A DNA stretch of 64,000 nt from Lactarius indigo (Eukaryota; Basidiomycota; Agaricomycetes; Russulales; Russulaceae). The notes beneath the pieces are model-generated. The model was given only the letters and a program-made list of their open reading frames with translations, was not told where the DNA came from and did not search any database. The stretch spans positions 124,001-188,000 of the forward strand of contig JAFKAC010000075.1 in NCBI GenBank assembly GCA_025766275.1, in the 5' to 3' direction. Positions within the stretch are counted from its first letter, which is position 1. Every line of letters starts with the position of its first letter. Of this stretch, positions 10,950 through 21,629 are shown one piece after another. Both the position numbers and the translations under genes were made by a program.

Positions 10950-12012
10950 GACTTGGCAGGTCCTATTTGGATATTATTTCGAGAGAAAATCAGGAGTCCT
11001 TGACCACCCAGATATATTTTTTTATGGGAGGTATATTGATGACTGCCTTGCAATCGTTTACGCGGACACTAACCAGGACGCAATCGACTTGCTGGAGTCA
11101 CTTATTCAATTTGACAATTGTGTCATAGAGTGGGCAAACCCGGGGCCATCGCAGCCTTTCCTAGACATGCTGTTGTACCAAGACGGTAACAACACACTAC
11201 AGTATAAGCCTTACCGCAAGGCCGGGAACCACCAAGAAAGAATTCCATGGATATCAGCTCATCCCCTCGATGTTAAACGAGGCACATTTTTGGGCGAGAT
11301 GTCACGGTTGGCGGTGCTTAGTAGTACACACGAAAACTACCATGAAGCATTGAGGGGCCTTGTCAGCCTCTACATCCATAGAGGATACCCAGCCGAGCTA
11401 GTACATAAATGGCTTTCAACCAATATATCAGTGAGATGGGAAAAGAAACTGCTTAACCCGCAGCCATCTACAGACGCGGACACGCTGGTATTGAAGACCG
11501 AGTACAATTTAGCCTGGAACTATTTCAACGCGCATGAATTTGGACAGTCTATATTTGACTATTGGAGAACGTGGCTTGAACGCCACCATTCTGGGAACCA
11601 CGACAGTGAGTACCCGCCGCCACCAGTTGACGAAAGCCCATCGGCCGACGAATACGACCTGTCGGAAACCAATATGTTCAACTCACGAGTAATTCTTAGC
11701 CGAAAACGGACGCGGAATATGCTCGACTTAACAAATCTCTGGAAAAAAACTGTCCTGGAGAATCTAGACGAATCAGTAGTGGACCTCGATCACGTGACCG
11801 AGAACGCCTTATCAGCGTTTATACCCCCCCCTACTAATCTGGTTAGCGATATCAATGCTATGGTCACTGGGCCGGCTGGGGTAACAACCAGCATGGAAGC
11901 CGACGAGTATGTACATAGCCACTTGGATCCGGATTCGTCAGTGCAACGCACCAGTAACGCATGGGCCTCTGGCTCTAGCGGGACCTGGGGACGAGGAGCG
12001 AGGCGCCTTTAA
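10950..12012 (+). pseudogene. Penelope-like (Coprina-type) reverse transcriptase, 3' part
   Basis: One open frame of about 350 aa. It has the RT catalytic box FYGRYIDDCLAIVYA (YIDD near residue 33), then FLDMLLYQ, then YRKAGNHQERIPWISAHP with VKRGTFLGEMSRLAVLSS and RGYPAELVHKWL. This order matches the palm-to-thumb part of endonuclease-less Penelope-like elements described from basidiomycetes (Coprina). The N-terminal RT motifs are missing and the frame has no ATG where homology starts (it opens at GTG 10,933), so this is a 5'-truncated copy. No GIY-YIG domain is visible after the RT; the C-terminus is acidic and ends at TAA 12,012. Telomere-like repeats follow at 12.8-12.9 kb. Confidence 0.7.
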
Positions 12013-12857
12013 GGGCCACTCCTCTAGGATTTGCACTCATCTTAAAGTTAGATCTCACATTCTGGCGCACTGCTACTAGGCAGCGTGATTTCCCCTATAA
12101 GTAGACATTTAGCAAATGTTCTGCTTGGGGGGCCAAAAATTGCGTTTGCTGAACGCGTGCACTAGTCTAAGTGAAGATCGCACAAGCTTTATTACTAAGG
12201 ATAACTCCTTTTGACTGGGAAGTCTACATGGGTTACTCGGCTAGCGTAGCTGCGCGAACCGGGCCATGGTGATTACAAACTCTCTAAGAGAACCCAGCTT
12301 GTCCCGTAGGGGACAGCGAAAAGTATGCGCAGATACAGGCATCGCCAATAAGTCCTGGGCGCACTGAACTTAGTAGCAAAGGTCATTCCCCTAGTTCCAA
12401 CTCCCTTCCTTGAGAGCGTGCGTAGCAATACGGGCGATGCTGAACACCTGGCGAACAAGTCGCGAAGTGGCTCTAGTAGTCAGGCTACTGTGCGAGCAGT
12501 GATAGTAGGCAGGGCATATGAACAGTAATTCGATCGGGACCTTAGGCCTCTAGTGGGGGGGTTACCGATGGAGATAGTGTGGACCTAGAGTGACGCCTTG
12601 GCGTAACCAGCTCACGGCCAGCACAGCGCTTGAATTCTCTCCTCCAGTTGTGGAGAGCGCTATATTAAATCATCAAAGTAACCGATAATCCAATCTAGTG
12701 TTGGTAGGTAACTCCAGGTCTCGGGAATGCCAGACATATTAACCGAGTAAGCTAGGGAGGCGAACCATCAACCCCTAAGCCCTAAACCCTGTGAGTTTGC
12801 TAGTACTGTTAATCCAGGAACGCACAGGTCATATTCTAACCTGCAACTGTGTTTAGA
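12013..12857. other. Non-coding tail after the RT fragment
   Basis: No supported ORF. Composition is like the RT fragment rather than the AT-rich sequence to its left, so it is probably part of the same Penelope-like insertion. A short telomere-like patch (AACCCCTAAGCCCTAAACCC) sits at 12,770-12,789. Confidence 0.45.
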
Positions 12858-12899
12858 AACCCTAAACCCTAAACCTAACCCTAAACCCTAAACCCTAAA
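12858..12899. repeat. Interstitial telomere-like tract (CCCTAAA)n
   Basis: About six tandem CCCTAAA heptamers with one CCTAA variant. Telomeric-type repeats attached to an RT fragment fit telomere-associated Penelope-like elements. The unit is the seven-base TTTAGGG type rather than the TTAGGG reported from most basidiomycetes. Confidence 0.85.
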
Positions 12900-13598
12900 G
12901 AATCTCTCGTAGGTCAAGGACCGGCGCTTAGCATGTCAACGGACGAAACGAGTACGTGACCGGCGCTAGTCCGGCCCGGAAAGAAGTAGTTCCTAGCAGT
13001 GGGCGCTAATCTAAGATCTGATCAACACGGAGATCTCCGAGGGGAGCCGGGTGCCAGGGGGCTGGCGCAGGCACTTAGGCACAGGGGCGCAAGGTACAGG
13101 CCCGAGATGCATCTCATGGGAATAAACCCCAGGGGATAATTCGAGGGATTCCCCTTTACCGCGCGCGCAAGGTACGTCCGTTCCCGAGTCACCGCATTGA
13201 CTCACTTACTTTTGGGGATGTCCGGACCTTGTCCACGGAGTTTCTTATCAGTTGTATGTACAGTTTACCACTAGTCAATCCATGGGGATCTGACGGTCTT
13301 GCGAAACTAGTGACATGTACATTTTGGGGTGCGTCGTAATTCCCGTTACTGACTTTGTCAGCTTTCAGGGTAGGCTGTAGTACACCACCGAAGGTCGACC
13401 TGACCCCCACAGATTATCCGCTGAATTCCCCTCACGGGGCAGTCGGTCCGGTTCACTTACCATTTTTAGACGATCGTATCCTGAAGAGCATAAAAGCGAA
13501 AGGATTGCGTTGTTGGGATCCCCCAGCAGTACCTTGGTACGTCGTCCTCCCCGCTACTTCAGTTTAACACACCACCTTCGGTGGTGTAGTACAGCCTC
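12900..13598. other. Unassigned sequence between two telomere-like junctions
   Basis: No supported gene. It contains an inverted copy pair: GGCTGTAGTACACCACCGAAGG at 13,371-13,392 and its near reverse complement at 13,570-13,596, the latter forming an 8-bp hairpin ACACCACC/GGTGGTGT (13,569-13,587). It ends at CCCTAAACCCTA (13,600-13,611), where gypsy gag B begins. Confidence 0.5.
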
Positions 13599-13611
13599 AC
13601 CCTAAACCCTA

Positions 13612-15229
13612 CTTGGGCGTCGGCTTGTTCTTCGTTGGAAAGGGGACGTGATGTGGTCATTGAGATAGTGGCGGTGGTTGGAGCAGGGTCAGTGGTTCCT
13701 GCGGCTTTGACGGTAGTGGTGGCCTTTTGAGGACAGAATCTGGAGATGTGCCCTTGTCCTCGGCATCGGAAGCATCTTCCTTCTTTCTGGAGTAGCTTCT
13801 TTTCGTCCTCTGTCATTGCTGCTCTGGCGCGGGTTCGGCTGACGTCCATTGCATTTGGGTCCCTAGTTTTGTTGAGAGCGTTCAGCCATTGGTCGCGGGA
13901 GGCTCCTCCTTTCTTGTCTGTTCTTCCTTTAGTGAGTCTATCTTTGAGGAGGAGATATTCCGCTTGCTGAAGCGTAACTGCCGTTTTCCAATCGTCCCAG
14001 TCTACGGGGTGGTGGAATTTAATTGCGTTTATGACTAGCGCGTTTGGGAGGCCCTTCTGGAATATTTCCAGGGTAGTGGCCTCGTCCTTGTTGTATCCTG
14101 CCTTATTGGCCAAGTTCGAGAACTTGGCTATGTAGGTGTCGATGTCTTCTTTGTCCATTCGTAAATTTTGAATGGCGTGGCGGGCTTTTTGTTGTTGGGT
14201 AGTGTCGGTGTATGCCTGGATAAACCTTGTTTCGATAGTGTTCCATAGGTTTTCAGCGTTCATGGCTACTCCTCCCGCCAATTGGTCGGCTAGCCATTGT
14301 ATTTGTTCTTCGACCCAATCGTCTACTAATGGCCCTCGGATATACGAGAGAAGGGTCATAGCACGTGAATAAGGGAGGGTCAATTGTTGGACATTTGGGT
14401 TCATTCCTCGGTAGAGTGCGAAGGCGTTTAGGAAAGCTTTGCTGGCTTCTCGATCCCCAGTGAATTCTGGTGGGGGATTCCCTCCGAGTCGTCCGTTTGG
14501 TGGGGGGGGTCCTCCAGCAGCGGGACCTGCTGCTGCTCCGCCGCCTCCACCTCCAGGCGCGCCGCCTCCGCCTCCAGGCGCACCGCCTCCACCTCCAGGC
14601 GCACCGCCTCCACCTCCAGGCGCACCGCCTCCACCTCCAGGCGCACCGCCTCCACCTCCAGGCGCACCGCCTCCATGATGGCTTCCTGCGCCTCCCGCAG
14701 CGCCTCCTCCGCTTGTCGGCATACTTCCTCCCACAAGATGTCCTCCACTACTTGCAGGATTCGCTGTCGAGGACCCTGCGGCTGGTTGCGAGGAGGTGAG
14801 GGTGGTGGAGAGTTGGGTGGTGGACATGTTGGCATACAATGCGAAGTCCACAGGTCGTTGGATGGTAGGCGTAAGTGTTGGGTTATCTAAGTCGGGTTCG
14901 GAAGATGGTTCTTCGATATCGGAATCAGCCTCGATGGCGCTGATTTGTCCTTTTCCTGGTCCTAGGCCTAGGTGTGCAGGGACGGGTTTATAGGAATACC
15001 AGGAGTGCTTTGAATCAGAGTAGGCAACGTAGGCCCAGATGTGTTGATCTTCAATATACTCGATTGGTTCGTATGTGAGTTTATCGGGGTCGTAGACGTA
15101 GTACCCTTCGTCGTGTGGAGTGTTCCTCCAAAGAGCGGTTCCTTTGATAGAAGGTCTTAGGTCGTCGTAAGGATGCCGCTCCAGGTACTCTTTGATGAAC
15201 TGTGTTCGGCTTCGGCTGGTGAGAGCCAC
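13612..15229 (-). CDS. Ty3/gypsy gag, copy B (truncated, pol missing)
   Basis: Gag polyprotein of ~540 retrotransposon residues; the open frame runs on to 13,559 in unrelated sequence. N-terminal conserved block (FIKEYLERHP, GYYVYDPDKL, HIWAYVAYSD), then a Gly/Pro-rich linker with repeated GGGGGAP (about residues 185-235), capsid-like region (EFTGDREASKAFLNAFALY, YIRGPLVDDWVEEQI, TRFIQAYTDTTQQQKA, KEDIDTYIAKFSNLANKAGY), and a CCHC zinc knuckle CFRCRGQGHISRFC. It opens at GTG (15,227-15,229) with no in-frame ATG until about residue 133. Homology to copy C stops at EEQADAQV; the last 17 residues read through CCCTAAA repeats and adjacent sequence. Protease, RT and integrase are absent, so it is a dead fragment with an uninterrupted frame. 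Confidence 0.85.
14545..14675 (-). repeat. 18-bp coding minisatellite in gag B
   Basis: Six to seven tandem units of GGCGCACCGCCTCCACCTCC (unit 18 bp; plus-strand reading) encoding GGGGGAP-type repeats on the minus strand. The homologous place in gag C (26,370-26,425) has only about two units, so the repeat number varies between copies. Confidence 0.85.
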
Positions 15230-15247
15230 TGTGGAGACTAGACTTAA

Positions 15248-15810
15248 TGTAACGCCACTACAGGGGCGTTGAGTACGACCTGTACTAAGTCAGTCAATCG
15301 CTCGGTAGTCAAAGCTCAAAGGCTCGACTTCAGTAGGAATGATGCACAAGAGTCACAAGGACGTACGTCACTTGGACTGTAGAGGAAGGCCAAGACTCGA
15401 AGGCCTGGCGAGGACGAGGATCGGGGTTCAAGGAGACTCTGCGTAGACGAGTGTAGTATTACACAAGAAGTCTAGTCTACCGTACAAGCTAGGTATGACT
15501 AGAGTTAAATAGAAATCGTACTGTATGGCCATCACAAACAGATGGCGCCATCGCCAGACCGAGGAAGAAAGGGATGAACATAAAGGGAACAAAGCAGGGT
15601 CATATCGAGAATAAGGGAGAATCACGTGGGGTCGCGCGTGAGAGGAAGCAAGTCGGAAACTGGCACATGTCAAGCTTTATCAAAAGAGAACGTCGATAAG
15701 CAAGGCGCGTGATAGAAACCGGGTAATCATAAAGTCCGCGTAGTCGTACAGGGCTCGTGTAGTGTGGGAAGGAAACAATGGTAAAGAAAGAAACGAGTCC
15801 AAGAAAATCA
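15248..15810 (-). repeat. Gypsy LTR, copy B (5' LTR of gag B)
   Basis: On the plus strand starts TGTAACGCCACTACAGGGG, ends near GAGTCCAAGAAAATCA. Homologous to 26,996-27,581 and 3294-3800. It lies 18 bp upstream (minus strand) of the gag start. It abuts the LINE endonuclease frame at about 15,811, so the gypsy element was inserted into the LINE between endonuclease and RT. Confidence 0.8.
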
Positions 15811-16775
15811 TAGCATTTTGTGCCGAAGTGGGTGGTAGAGGCATTGGCAATGGCGGTTTGGAGTTGTTCTGCAGCAACGTCAATTTGGAGGGGGTTGAAG
15901 AGGGTGGAAGGAGTGGGAAGGCGGGAGGAGATGTCTTCGCGCCATGCTTTGAGGACCTCATCGTCCCATGTGATTGAGAAGGACGTGACCGTGTGTTGTT
16001 TGGGGCCGCAATGAATGCCTTCGATGCTCCAAGAAAAGCAGATGCCTGCGTGGTCAGACGCGATCGACGCCTCCCAGTCAACGACCGGGGGAGAGAGGGA
16101 TTCCGTAGAGATCGCCGCAAGGTTGTGCCAGACCAGGTCCAGCACACTGTCACGTTCGTTCTCGGTTCCCCTCCGCGTGGTGACTCCAGGTTCCGACGCA
16201 AGATCAAAGGTCTGGACCATGGCCCATTCCTCAAAGTCCTGTCGTCGGGGAGAAAAGGGTGACCAACCCCTCGGAGACCAGTGCGGGGCATGTAGATTGA
16301 AATCCCCGACAAGAACTGTCGGGGTGGTGGGGTCTAGGTCAAGCGTGAGTAAAGAGCGCAATGCCGAGGGGTCAGCGACGTCGTTGTAAAAGTTAATAAT
16401 GCGTAGTGTGTAGGTATGTAGTCTAGCGTCAACTATCATGATGGATGGATGGGAGACTAAGTCGAGGCGAGGGATTATTTGTACGGGGTGTAATCGTCTT
16501 TTAGAGGCCAGCCTACTAAATCTGCGCGAGTATATCATTACCTTGGCTCTTGATGTGTGATTGAAGTGGGGGTAGAAGAGGGACCAGCTCCGGTGGTTCG
16601 CCCCACCAAGAACTTCAATTCCCTGTTTCTCCTTGTCCCCGCGCGCAGTACCGATGGTGCCGAACCATGGTTCCTGGACGCAAATGATATCGTCTGTGTC
16701 GTTGGTAGATAAGAGAGCGTGCATTGCATCGTTACGTCGACGCATGTTAACAGAGAGGATGGATGTATTATGCAT
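15811..16775 (-). pseudogene. LINE AP-endonuclease domain, truncated before RT
   Basis: ATG at 16,775. Apurinic/apyrimidinic-like endonuclease fold: SVNMRRRNDAMHALL and IICVQEPWFGT near the N-terminus (catalytic E), VGDFNLHAPHW around residue 155, and SDHAGICFSW about residue 240 (catalytic D-H). The frame is uninterrupted to THFGTKC, where reverse transcriptase would follow in Tad/R1-type LINEs, but the gypsy LTR begins at 15,810 and the frame continues into it as artefact (to 15,600). The ATG overlaps the stop of the preceding ORF (ATGCATAA), suggesting coupled re-initiation. Confidence 0.8.
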
Positions 16776-19472
16776 AGAGGGGGGAGCGGATGGCGTCGTT
16801 GATGATTGCCCAGAGGTGCTCGCCCTGGGTAATATCTTTGAAGAGGTTGAGAGGGTAGGAGTTGGTGAGGAAGTCGATAATGGTGTCAGTCAACGGAGGG
16901 AGGGATGCATCCATGGCAAAATGGAAGTTGTAGTTGCTCTGTGTGATGCGGCGTATCATGAGGCGGTCGTTGTCAGTAAGGGAAGGGGGGGATTCCGTGT
17001 CTTCCTGTTCCCCAATAGCCGCGAAGTGCTGACCGTCTTCCAGGACGCTCAGGGCGAAGGTGTAGGGAGAGAGGCGCGTCCACCGTTCTGTGAAGTCTTC
17101 GAGGGCTCGGCGAGCGGCCGCCATTGACTTCTTTTCTGTGAGGACGCGTTCAGTGTATTGGCGTGTAAGCGGGAGTCCGTGTTTCACAGTGAAGCGGAAG
17201 GCAGCTAGATTCGAGGAGGGTGGTGGTAGGGTCCTCGTCGGGGGTGAGGTGCCAGTCCTCGGCGAGAAGGCGGCGATTGGCGTCGCAGTCTGGTTGGTTG
17301 GCGGGGCAGAGGCGTTCGATGCTAGCCAGCGTCTGTTCGATGTCAGCTCCGTGTTTAAGGTGGATGGTGCGTATGTCGTCTACAGAGGGCAAAGGGATGC
17401 ACGGTTTCTGCGTACGCGGAACCGAGATGGCAGAGACAAGGGGTTCTTCCATAGCGAAGTGCGCTGCTGCAGTGTGGGGTGCTGGGGCGGCCGAGGCGGA
17501 AGTGAGGGGTTCGAGCGGCGACTTTTGATCGCTTGCGTTGCCCTCCGGTCCGTCCTCTGCCTCGTTTACGTACCGTGGTGAATCCGTCCTCGTCTCCTGC
17601 AGACACGGGGATGTCCTCCCGTTGAGTCGGGACTAATCCTTCCGACGGGGGAGAGGGAACAGATTTGGCTTTACCCTTGGCAGAGGGTTTGGCCGACGAG
17701 TTTGCACCGGGGTTAGACAGATCGGGCTTGGGTGCCAGAGGAGGGGGGGCGAACTCCTTCTTCATGGGACACCAAGGCGACCGAGTCGCGTGGTTACCCT
17801 TGCAGTTGAGGCATGGGAAAGTGCACTTGCAAATTCCAACGACCTCATGTGGGTGCGGACAGTGGGTGGCGTGGTCTTCAACATGGTGGGATCCTCCACA
17901 TTTCACACAGCGCACCGAGTTGGAGGGTAAGGGACAAGCGGGGGAGTCCGTGGTGTGACCGATAGCATGGCAGCGGCCGCACATACTGATGGTCGGAGCG
18001 TCACCAGTGATGAACAGCTTCACCTCCGCGTTGAACATGTAGATGGAATTCGACCTGGCAGCGTTTGAAACACCACCGTTGTGGTCAGCATAAGCGAAGG
18101 AGACCATAGAGGCCTCTTGCTCCGCAACACGAGTCATGGAGCCCTGCCAATGGGGGGCGACGCAGAATATGGCGTTCTTAAAGGGGACATTGCAGATGAG
18201 TTCGAGTCTAAGTTGGTCATTGGAATAAATGGTATGGTCTGCTCCTCTTGTGGATACTCCACAGGAGTTGAGCGTACGTCCAGCCGTCGTTGGGGACGAC
18301 TGTAGCCAGTCATGAGAGGGGCGACAAGAATGTTTCTGAAGGGGTAGATGTTTGCGAAAGGGATATTGGCTCCTTGGAACGTATAGACGAAGTTGTGGGC
18401 GGAGGCGTTCATGGACCATCGTCCAGCCAAGAGGAGGAGAGATCCTCCGGAGACCCATTCGATCTCTGCTCTGGCTTCGGCTACAAATGTGGAGGGAGCG
18501 TGTTTAAAGAGGTGGAGTTCGATTTGCGGGTCCTCGACCCCATGTTTTCTGATGACCGTGACCTCAGTGGTCGCCGCGTTTGATTGTCTCTGGGCAGTCT
18601 CAGGTCGAGATTTGCCAGCCGGGGTACGGCCGGTGCCCTGAGTTGTAGCACGACTCTGTGAGGAATTCTTGGCCTGTTGTTGTGCCGCTTGTTGTGTGAC
18701 GACTCCGGCCCAAGAGGTGGGCATGATGGCGGATGCGGTGGGTTTGCCACGTGAGTTGGTCGTGAGGGGAACGTGCTTGTCGGGCGGGGGTTGGAAGGCT
18801 TCCCGCAGGACGACGGGAGGTGCCTGGGGGTCCAGCCTCACGCCTGGTGTTGACAAATCAATGATGGGCTCCGACCCAGGGTCGTCGACCCGGGCAAAGC
18901 ACGGGGTCTCATCCATTGGGTGGGAGCCAGAAGCCACTGTTTTGGGCAAGGGAGGGGCTGCCACCGCCTCCTTTGCTTTAGCAGGTTGCTTCTCAGGTTT
19001 ATGACGTGGGTCGCGGGAAGTGAAAAGGGTTTCGATGCGTCTATTCTGTGCATCGAGGCCACCTTCTAGCTTCGCTTCGAGGCGTGCGATGGTCGAGTTG
19101 AACGCTGCGATCAGGGAAACGAGATCACCCGGGGCAGCCGGAGGTGGCGCAGGGGGTTCTACGAGCTTTCCAATCGGCGGCGACAACACGGCCGGGACGG
19201 GAGCTGCCTGTGGCAGTGGGACACTGGGGTTGTGTACCGGGATAGGTGGTTCGAGGGGAACGGCAACCGGCTGTCGCTGGTGGCACGTGCGCAGAAGCCT
19301 CAAGCCCCGGGTTGTTGCGAATAGCTGTCTCCGCAGCATTTTCGAGTGCATATGCGAAATCTTCCTCCATAGGCGTGGGGGGGGGAAGGGGGATGTCGAG
19401 GCGTGTAACTGGAGACGAGGGGGGGTATGTGGTTAAGTCAGGAGGGTAGAAGGCTATTGGCGCGATGACCAC
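16768..19472 (-). pseudogene. LINE ORF1 (gag-like, three CCHC/CCHH knuckles), frameshifted
   Basis: Fragments in several frames: 19,472 start (MVIAPIAFYPPDLTTYPP), 19,351-18,134, 18,458-17,355, 17,452-17,150 and 17,187-16,768. The central part has zinc-knuckle-like motifs CGRCHAIGHTTDSPAC, CVKCGGSHHVEDHATHC and CLNCKGNHATRSPWC, as in ORF1 of Tad1/R1-type LINEs, preceded by an RNA-binding-like region (NSIYMFNAEVKLFITGD). Joining the pieces needs frameshifts near 19.3, 18.3, 17.58 and 17.2 kb, so the copy is dead. The C-terminal piece ends at TAA overlapping the endonuclease ATG by 8 nt. Confidence 0.7.
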
Positions 19473-19493
19473 AGTATCCTCGTCTGTACGGAA

Positions 19494-21629
19494 TCACTTC
19501 ACCCGTATTGGTGTTGGAGTGACATTGGGGTCGTGGGGAAGAGCGGAAGTGAGGAGTCGGGGGGGTGTATGCGGTGCATCTGGAGCGGGCGTCAGTGCCC
19601 GCAACGGCGGAGAACTGGAGAGCTTGTAGCCGTCTACAACGAGAGGACCAAGGGCGTATTTCTTGAACGCCTCGAGCTCTCTAGCCTTAGCGGCCTCGTC
19701 TATGGGAGTGAGGGCAAAGCCCAGTCTGTTAGCTTCTTTGCGTAGGAAGGAAAGTTCCCGCGCATTGCGGTAATGTGTCTTCCAATACTTGACCGAGGTG
19801 CGGACCGTATCTTTGTGGGTCTCGCAGTCCGCTATTGCTTGTTCTCGGATGGCGGTCCGTTCTTCCCGGGCACCGCGCTCCATTTGTTCCTTGATTAGTT
19901 CTTTCTCTCCTTGTAGAGATGCTGCTAAGTTATCCTTGTATTCGCGGAGCACGTCTTCAGCCAGCTGGCGGTGGTAGTCCTGGTTCAAAAAGGCCGAGGT
20001 GGGGTCCTCCATAATACCTTTACGGATGTCTTCGTCGATTTGTGCTTTGTATTCGCTGACTCGCGCCTGTACTTCAGCCCGGATAGCCGGTTCTGCGTCC
20101 CGTACTACCTGGGAAACGGTAGGTGGGAGGGGGTCACCTTTCGCCTTGCCCTTGAGGCGTGCGACGTCCCCGAGTCCTGGGTTCAGGGTGTCCATAGCAG
20201 AGTGCATTGCATCCACGAACTCCCGGCAGTATACCTCCCGCCATTCATCAAGATTGGACAATGCTTCTTGGTTAAGGTTAGCAAAGATCTCGGCCTTGAC
20301 GGCGTCTTTGATCTGTTGCATTGCGATATCATCAATCCGAATCTCTTCGCGGTATTCTGCTAGGAGTGTTTCCCTAGCTTGTCTCCATAGGCCAGCCTCC
20401 TCCTGCTCCGTCAGAGCAGGGGTCTTAGGAGGGGCGGGGCGGGTTTTCGAGTGTGGCAGTTTGTTATACACGAGGTCAGTGACGCGGTCAAAGTAGGATT
20501 CGGGCATATCGCTATCCGGGTGGTTGGAGGCGGTACCGAAGAGGCCCGCTATTTGGTTAGCCATTAAGATCGCTGCACCGCCTTCGTTTTTGGGGCAGAG
20601 GAGGTCTTGGTGAATTGGGAAGGTGTCTGGGTTGTTGTTAATTGGCATGGTCTTGTTCTTTAAGGGGGCAGGAGAGCGGAGGGCCCCCCGAATTATTGCG
20701 CTTAGGACAGCCAGCGTAAGGCGCATCCATGAGTGAGGGGTCAGTATTTTGGTGATAAGCTCACCGTCCTGCTTTGCCGCGCCAGCGTCTAGTGCCGTCA
20801 GCACTAGATTTGCGGCAGCGTGGAAGGTTGCAGGTACCACGGGAAGGTCAGGATCTTTACAGAGGGGGAGCGGGTTGGTAATGCGGTAACCCCCCCAGCC
20901 GAGGGCCGCGTGGCCAACCACCTGTGAGAGCTCCTCGGCCAGGAGGTCGGCTAGAGAGTTAAGTTCCTTGGATTCATCAGCGTCCAGGTGGAGGCTGGCA
21001 ATGTCAACTGCAGGGACGTCAATGCCATGAGGGGGGGGAAGCAAACCTGCCCTGATGGCGTCATTGATCGTATGGAAGCGTGCAGGGTCGTTCTGGCCCG
21101 ACATGCGCTGAGCAGCGCGGTCAAGGGACCCAGTATCTGACACAGTTTCTTCTGTTACGTGCGTCCACGCGGAGGCAGTGGACACGGCTCTGGAGCGGGC
21201 ACGAGGGGTGGTAGCGCCCTTGAGTGCCCTGCCGCGTACCACAATCGTTTCAGGTTCAGCAGGCAGGTTCGTGTTAGTGATCGGGGGAACAGCGTCCCAT
21301 AGAGGTTGCGAGTCGATGGCAGGGACAGTGGGCTCTTCCGACTCTGGCAAGCCCATCACAGAGTCCTGCGGGGATCGCCCAGCCGCAGGGGAAGAAGTGG
21401 GGGGGATAACAATGGGAGCGAGGGGGTCCCAATGGGCGTTCCCGTCGTCCCTTCGACGGGGTTGCCCATGGCCGTCAGCGACGATAGGACCCAGAGTAGC
21501 AGCGTTGTAGGTTCCCGAATTATTCAGGGGACCCGTGGAGGAGGTAGTCAAGGGGAGAGGGAGTTCTGTTAGTTTGGTGGGAGAGGAGTAGTCGTGGCGA
21601 GGAAGGGGGAAGTTGGCATCGGATGCCAT
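19494..21629 (-). CDS. 711-aa ORF at the 5' end of the LINE, unknown function
   Basis: ATG at 21,629, uninterrupted for 711 codons, in striking contrast to the frameshifted ORF1 downstream; the gap to ORF1 is 21 bp. N-terminal ~200 residues are Pro/Ser/Thr-rich and probably disordered; residues ~220-400 look globular (ELNSLADLLAEELSQVVGHAALGWGGYR, ILTPHSWMRLTLAVLSAI); residues ~420-650 are highly charged and helical (YREEIRIDDIAMQQIKDAVK, REERTAIREQAIADCETHK), consistent with coiled coil. No knuckle, RT or nuclease motif. Position and strand suggest it belongs to the LINE as an extra ORF; the alternative is a host exon captured or interrupted here. Confidence 0.6.
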   Translation of the reverse strand: MASDANFPLPRHDYSSPTKLTELPLPLTTSSTGPLNNSGTYNAATLGPIVADGHGQPRRRDDGNAHWDPLAPIVIPPTSSPAAGRSPQDSVMGLPESEEPTVPAIDSQPLWDAVPPITNTNLPAEPETIVVRGRALKGATTPRARSRAVSTASAWTHVTEETVSDTGSLDRAAQRMSGQNDPARFHTINDAIRAGLLPPPHGIDVPAVDIASLHLDADESKELNSLADLLAEELSQVVGHAALGWGGYRITNPLPLCKDPDLPVVPATFHAAANLVLTALDAGAAKQDGELITKILTPHSWMRLTLAVLSAIIRGALRSPAPLKNKTMPINNNPDTFPIHQDLLCPKNEGGAAILMANQIAGLFGTASNHPDSDMPESYFDRVTDLVYNKLPHSKTRPAPPKTPALTEQEEAGLWRQARETLLAEYREEIRIDDIAMQQIKDAVKAEIFANLNQEALSNLDEWREVYCREFVDAMHSAMDTLNPGLGDVARLKGKAKGDPLPPTVSQVVRDAEPAIRAEVQARVSEYKAQIDEDIRKGIMEDPTSAFLNQDYHRQLAEDVLREYKDNLAASLQGEKELIKEQMERGAREERTAIREQAIADCETHKDTVRTSVKYWKTHYRNARELSFLRKEANRLGFALTPIDEAAKARELEAFKKYALGPLVVDGYKLSSSPPLRALTPAPDAPHTPPRLLTSALPHDPNVTPTPIRVK

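Noticed and set aside
12858..12899. Plant origin suggested by TTTAGGG-type repeats
   Set aside because: Short introns, Plavaka-like transposase, Coprina-like RT and Agaricomycete protein families all indicate a basidiomycete.
14428..14890. Proline- or arginine-rich frames on both strands around 14.5-14.9 kb
   Set aside because: Shadows of the Gly-rich linker of gag B and its 18-bp repeats.
16015..19436. Many plus-strand frames of 60-165 aa
   Set aside because: Opposite-strand shadows of LINE ORF1 and endonuclease; no motifs, no splice structure.
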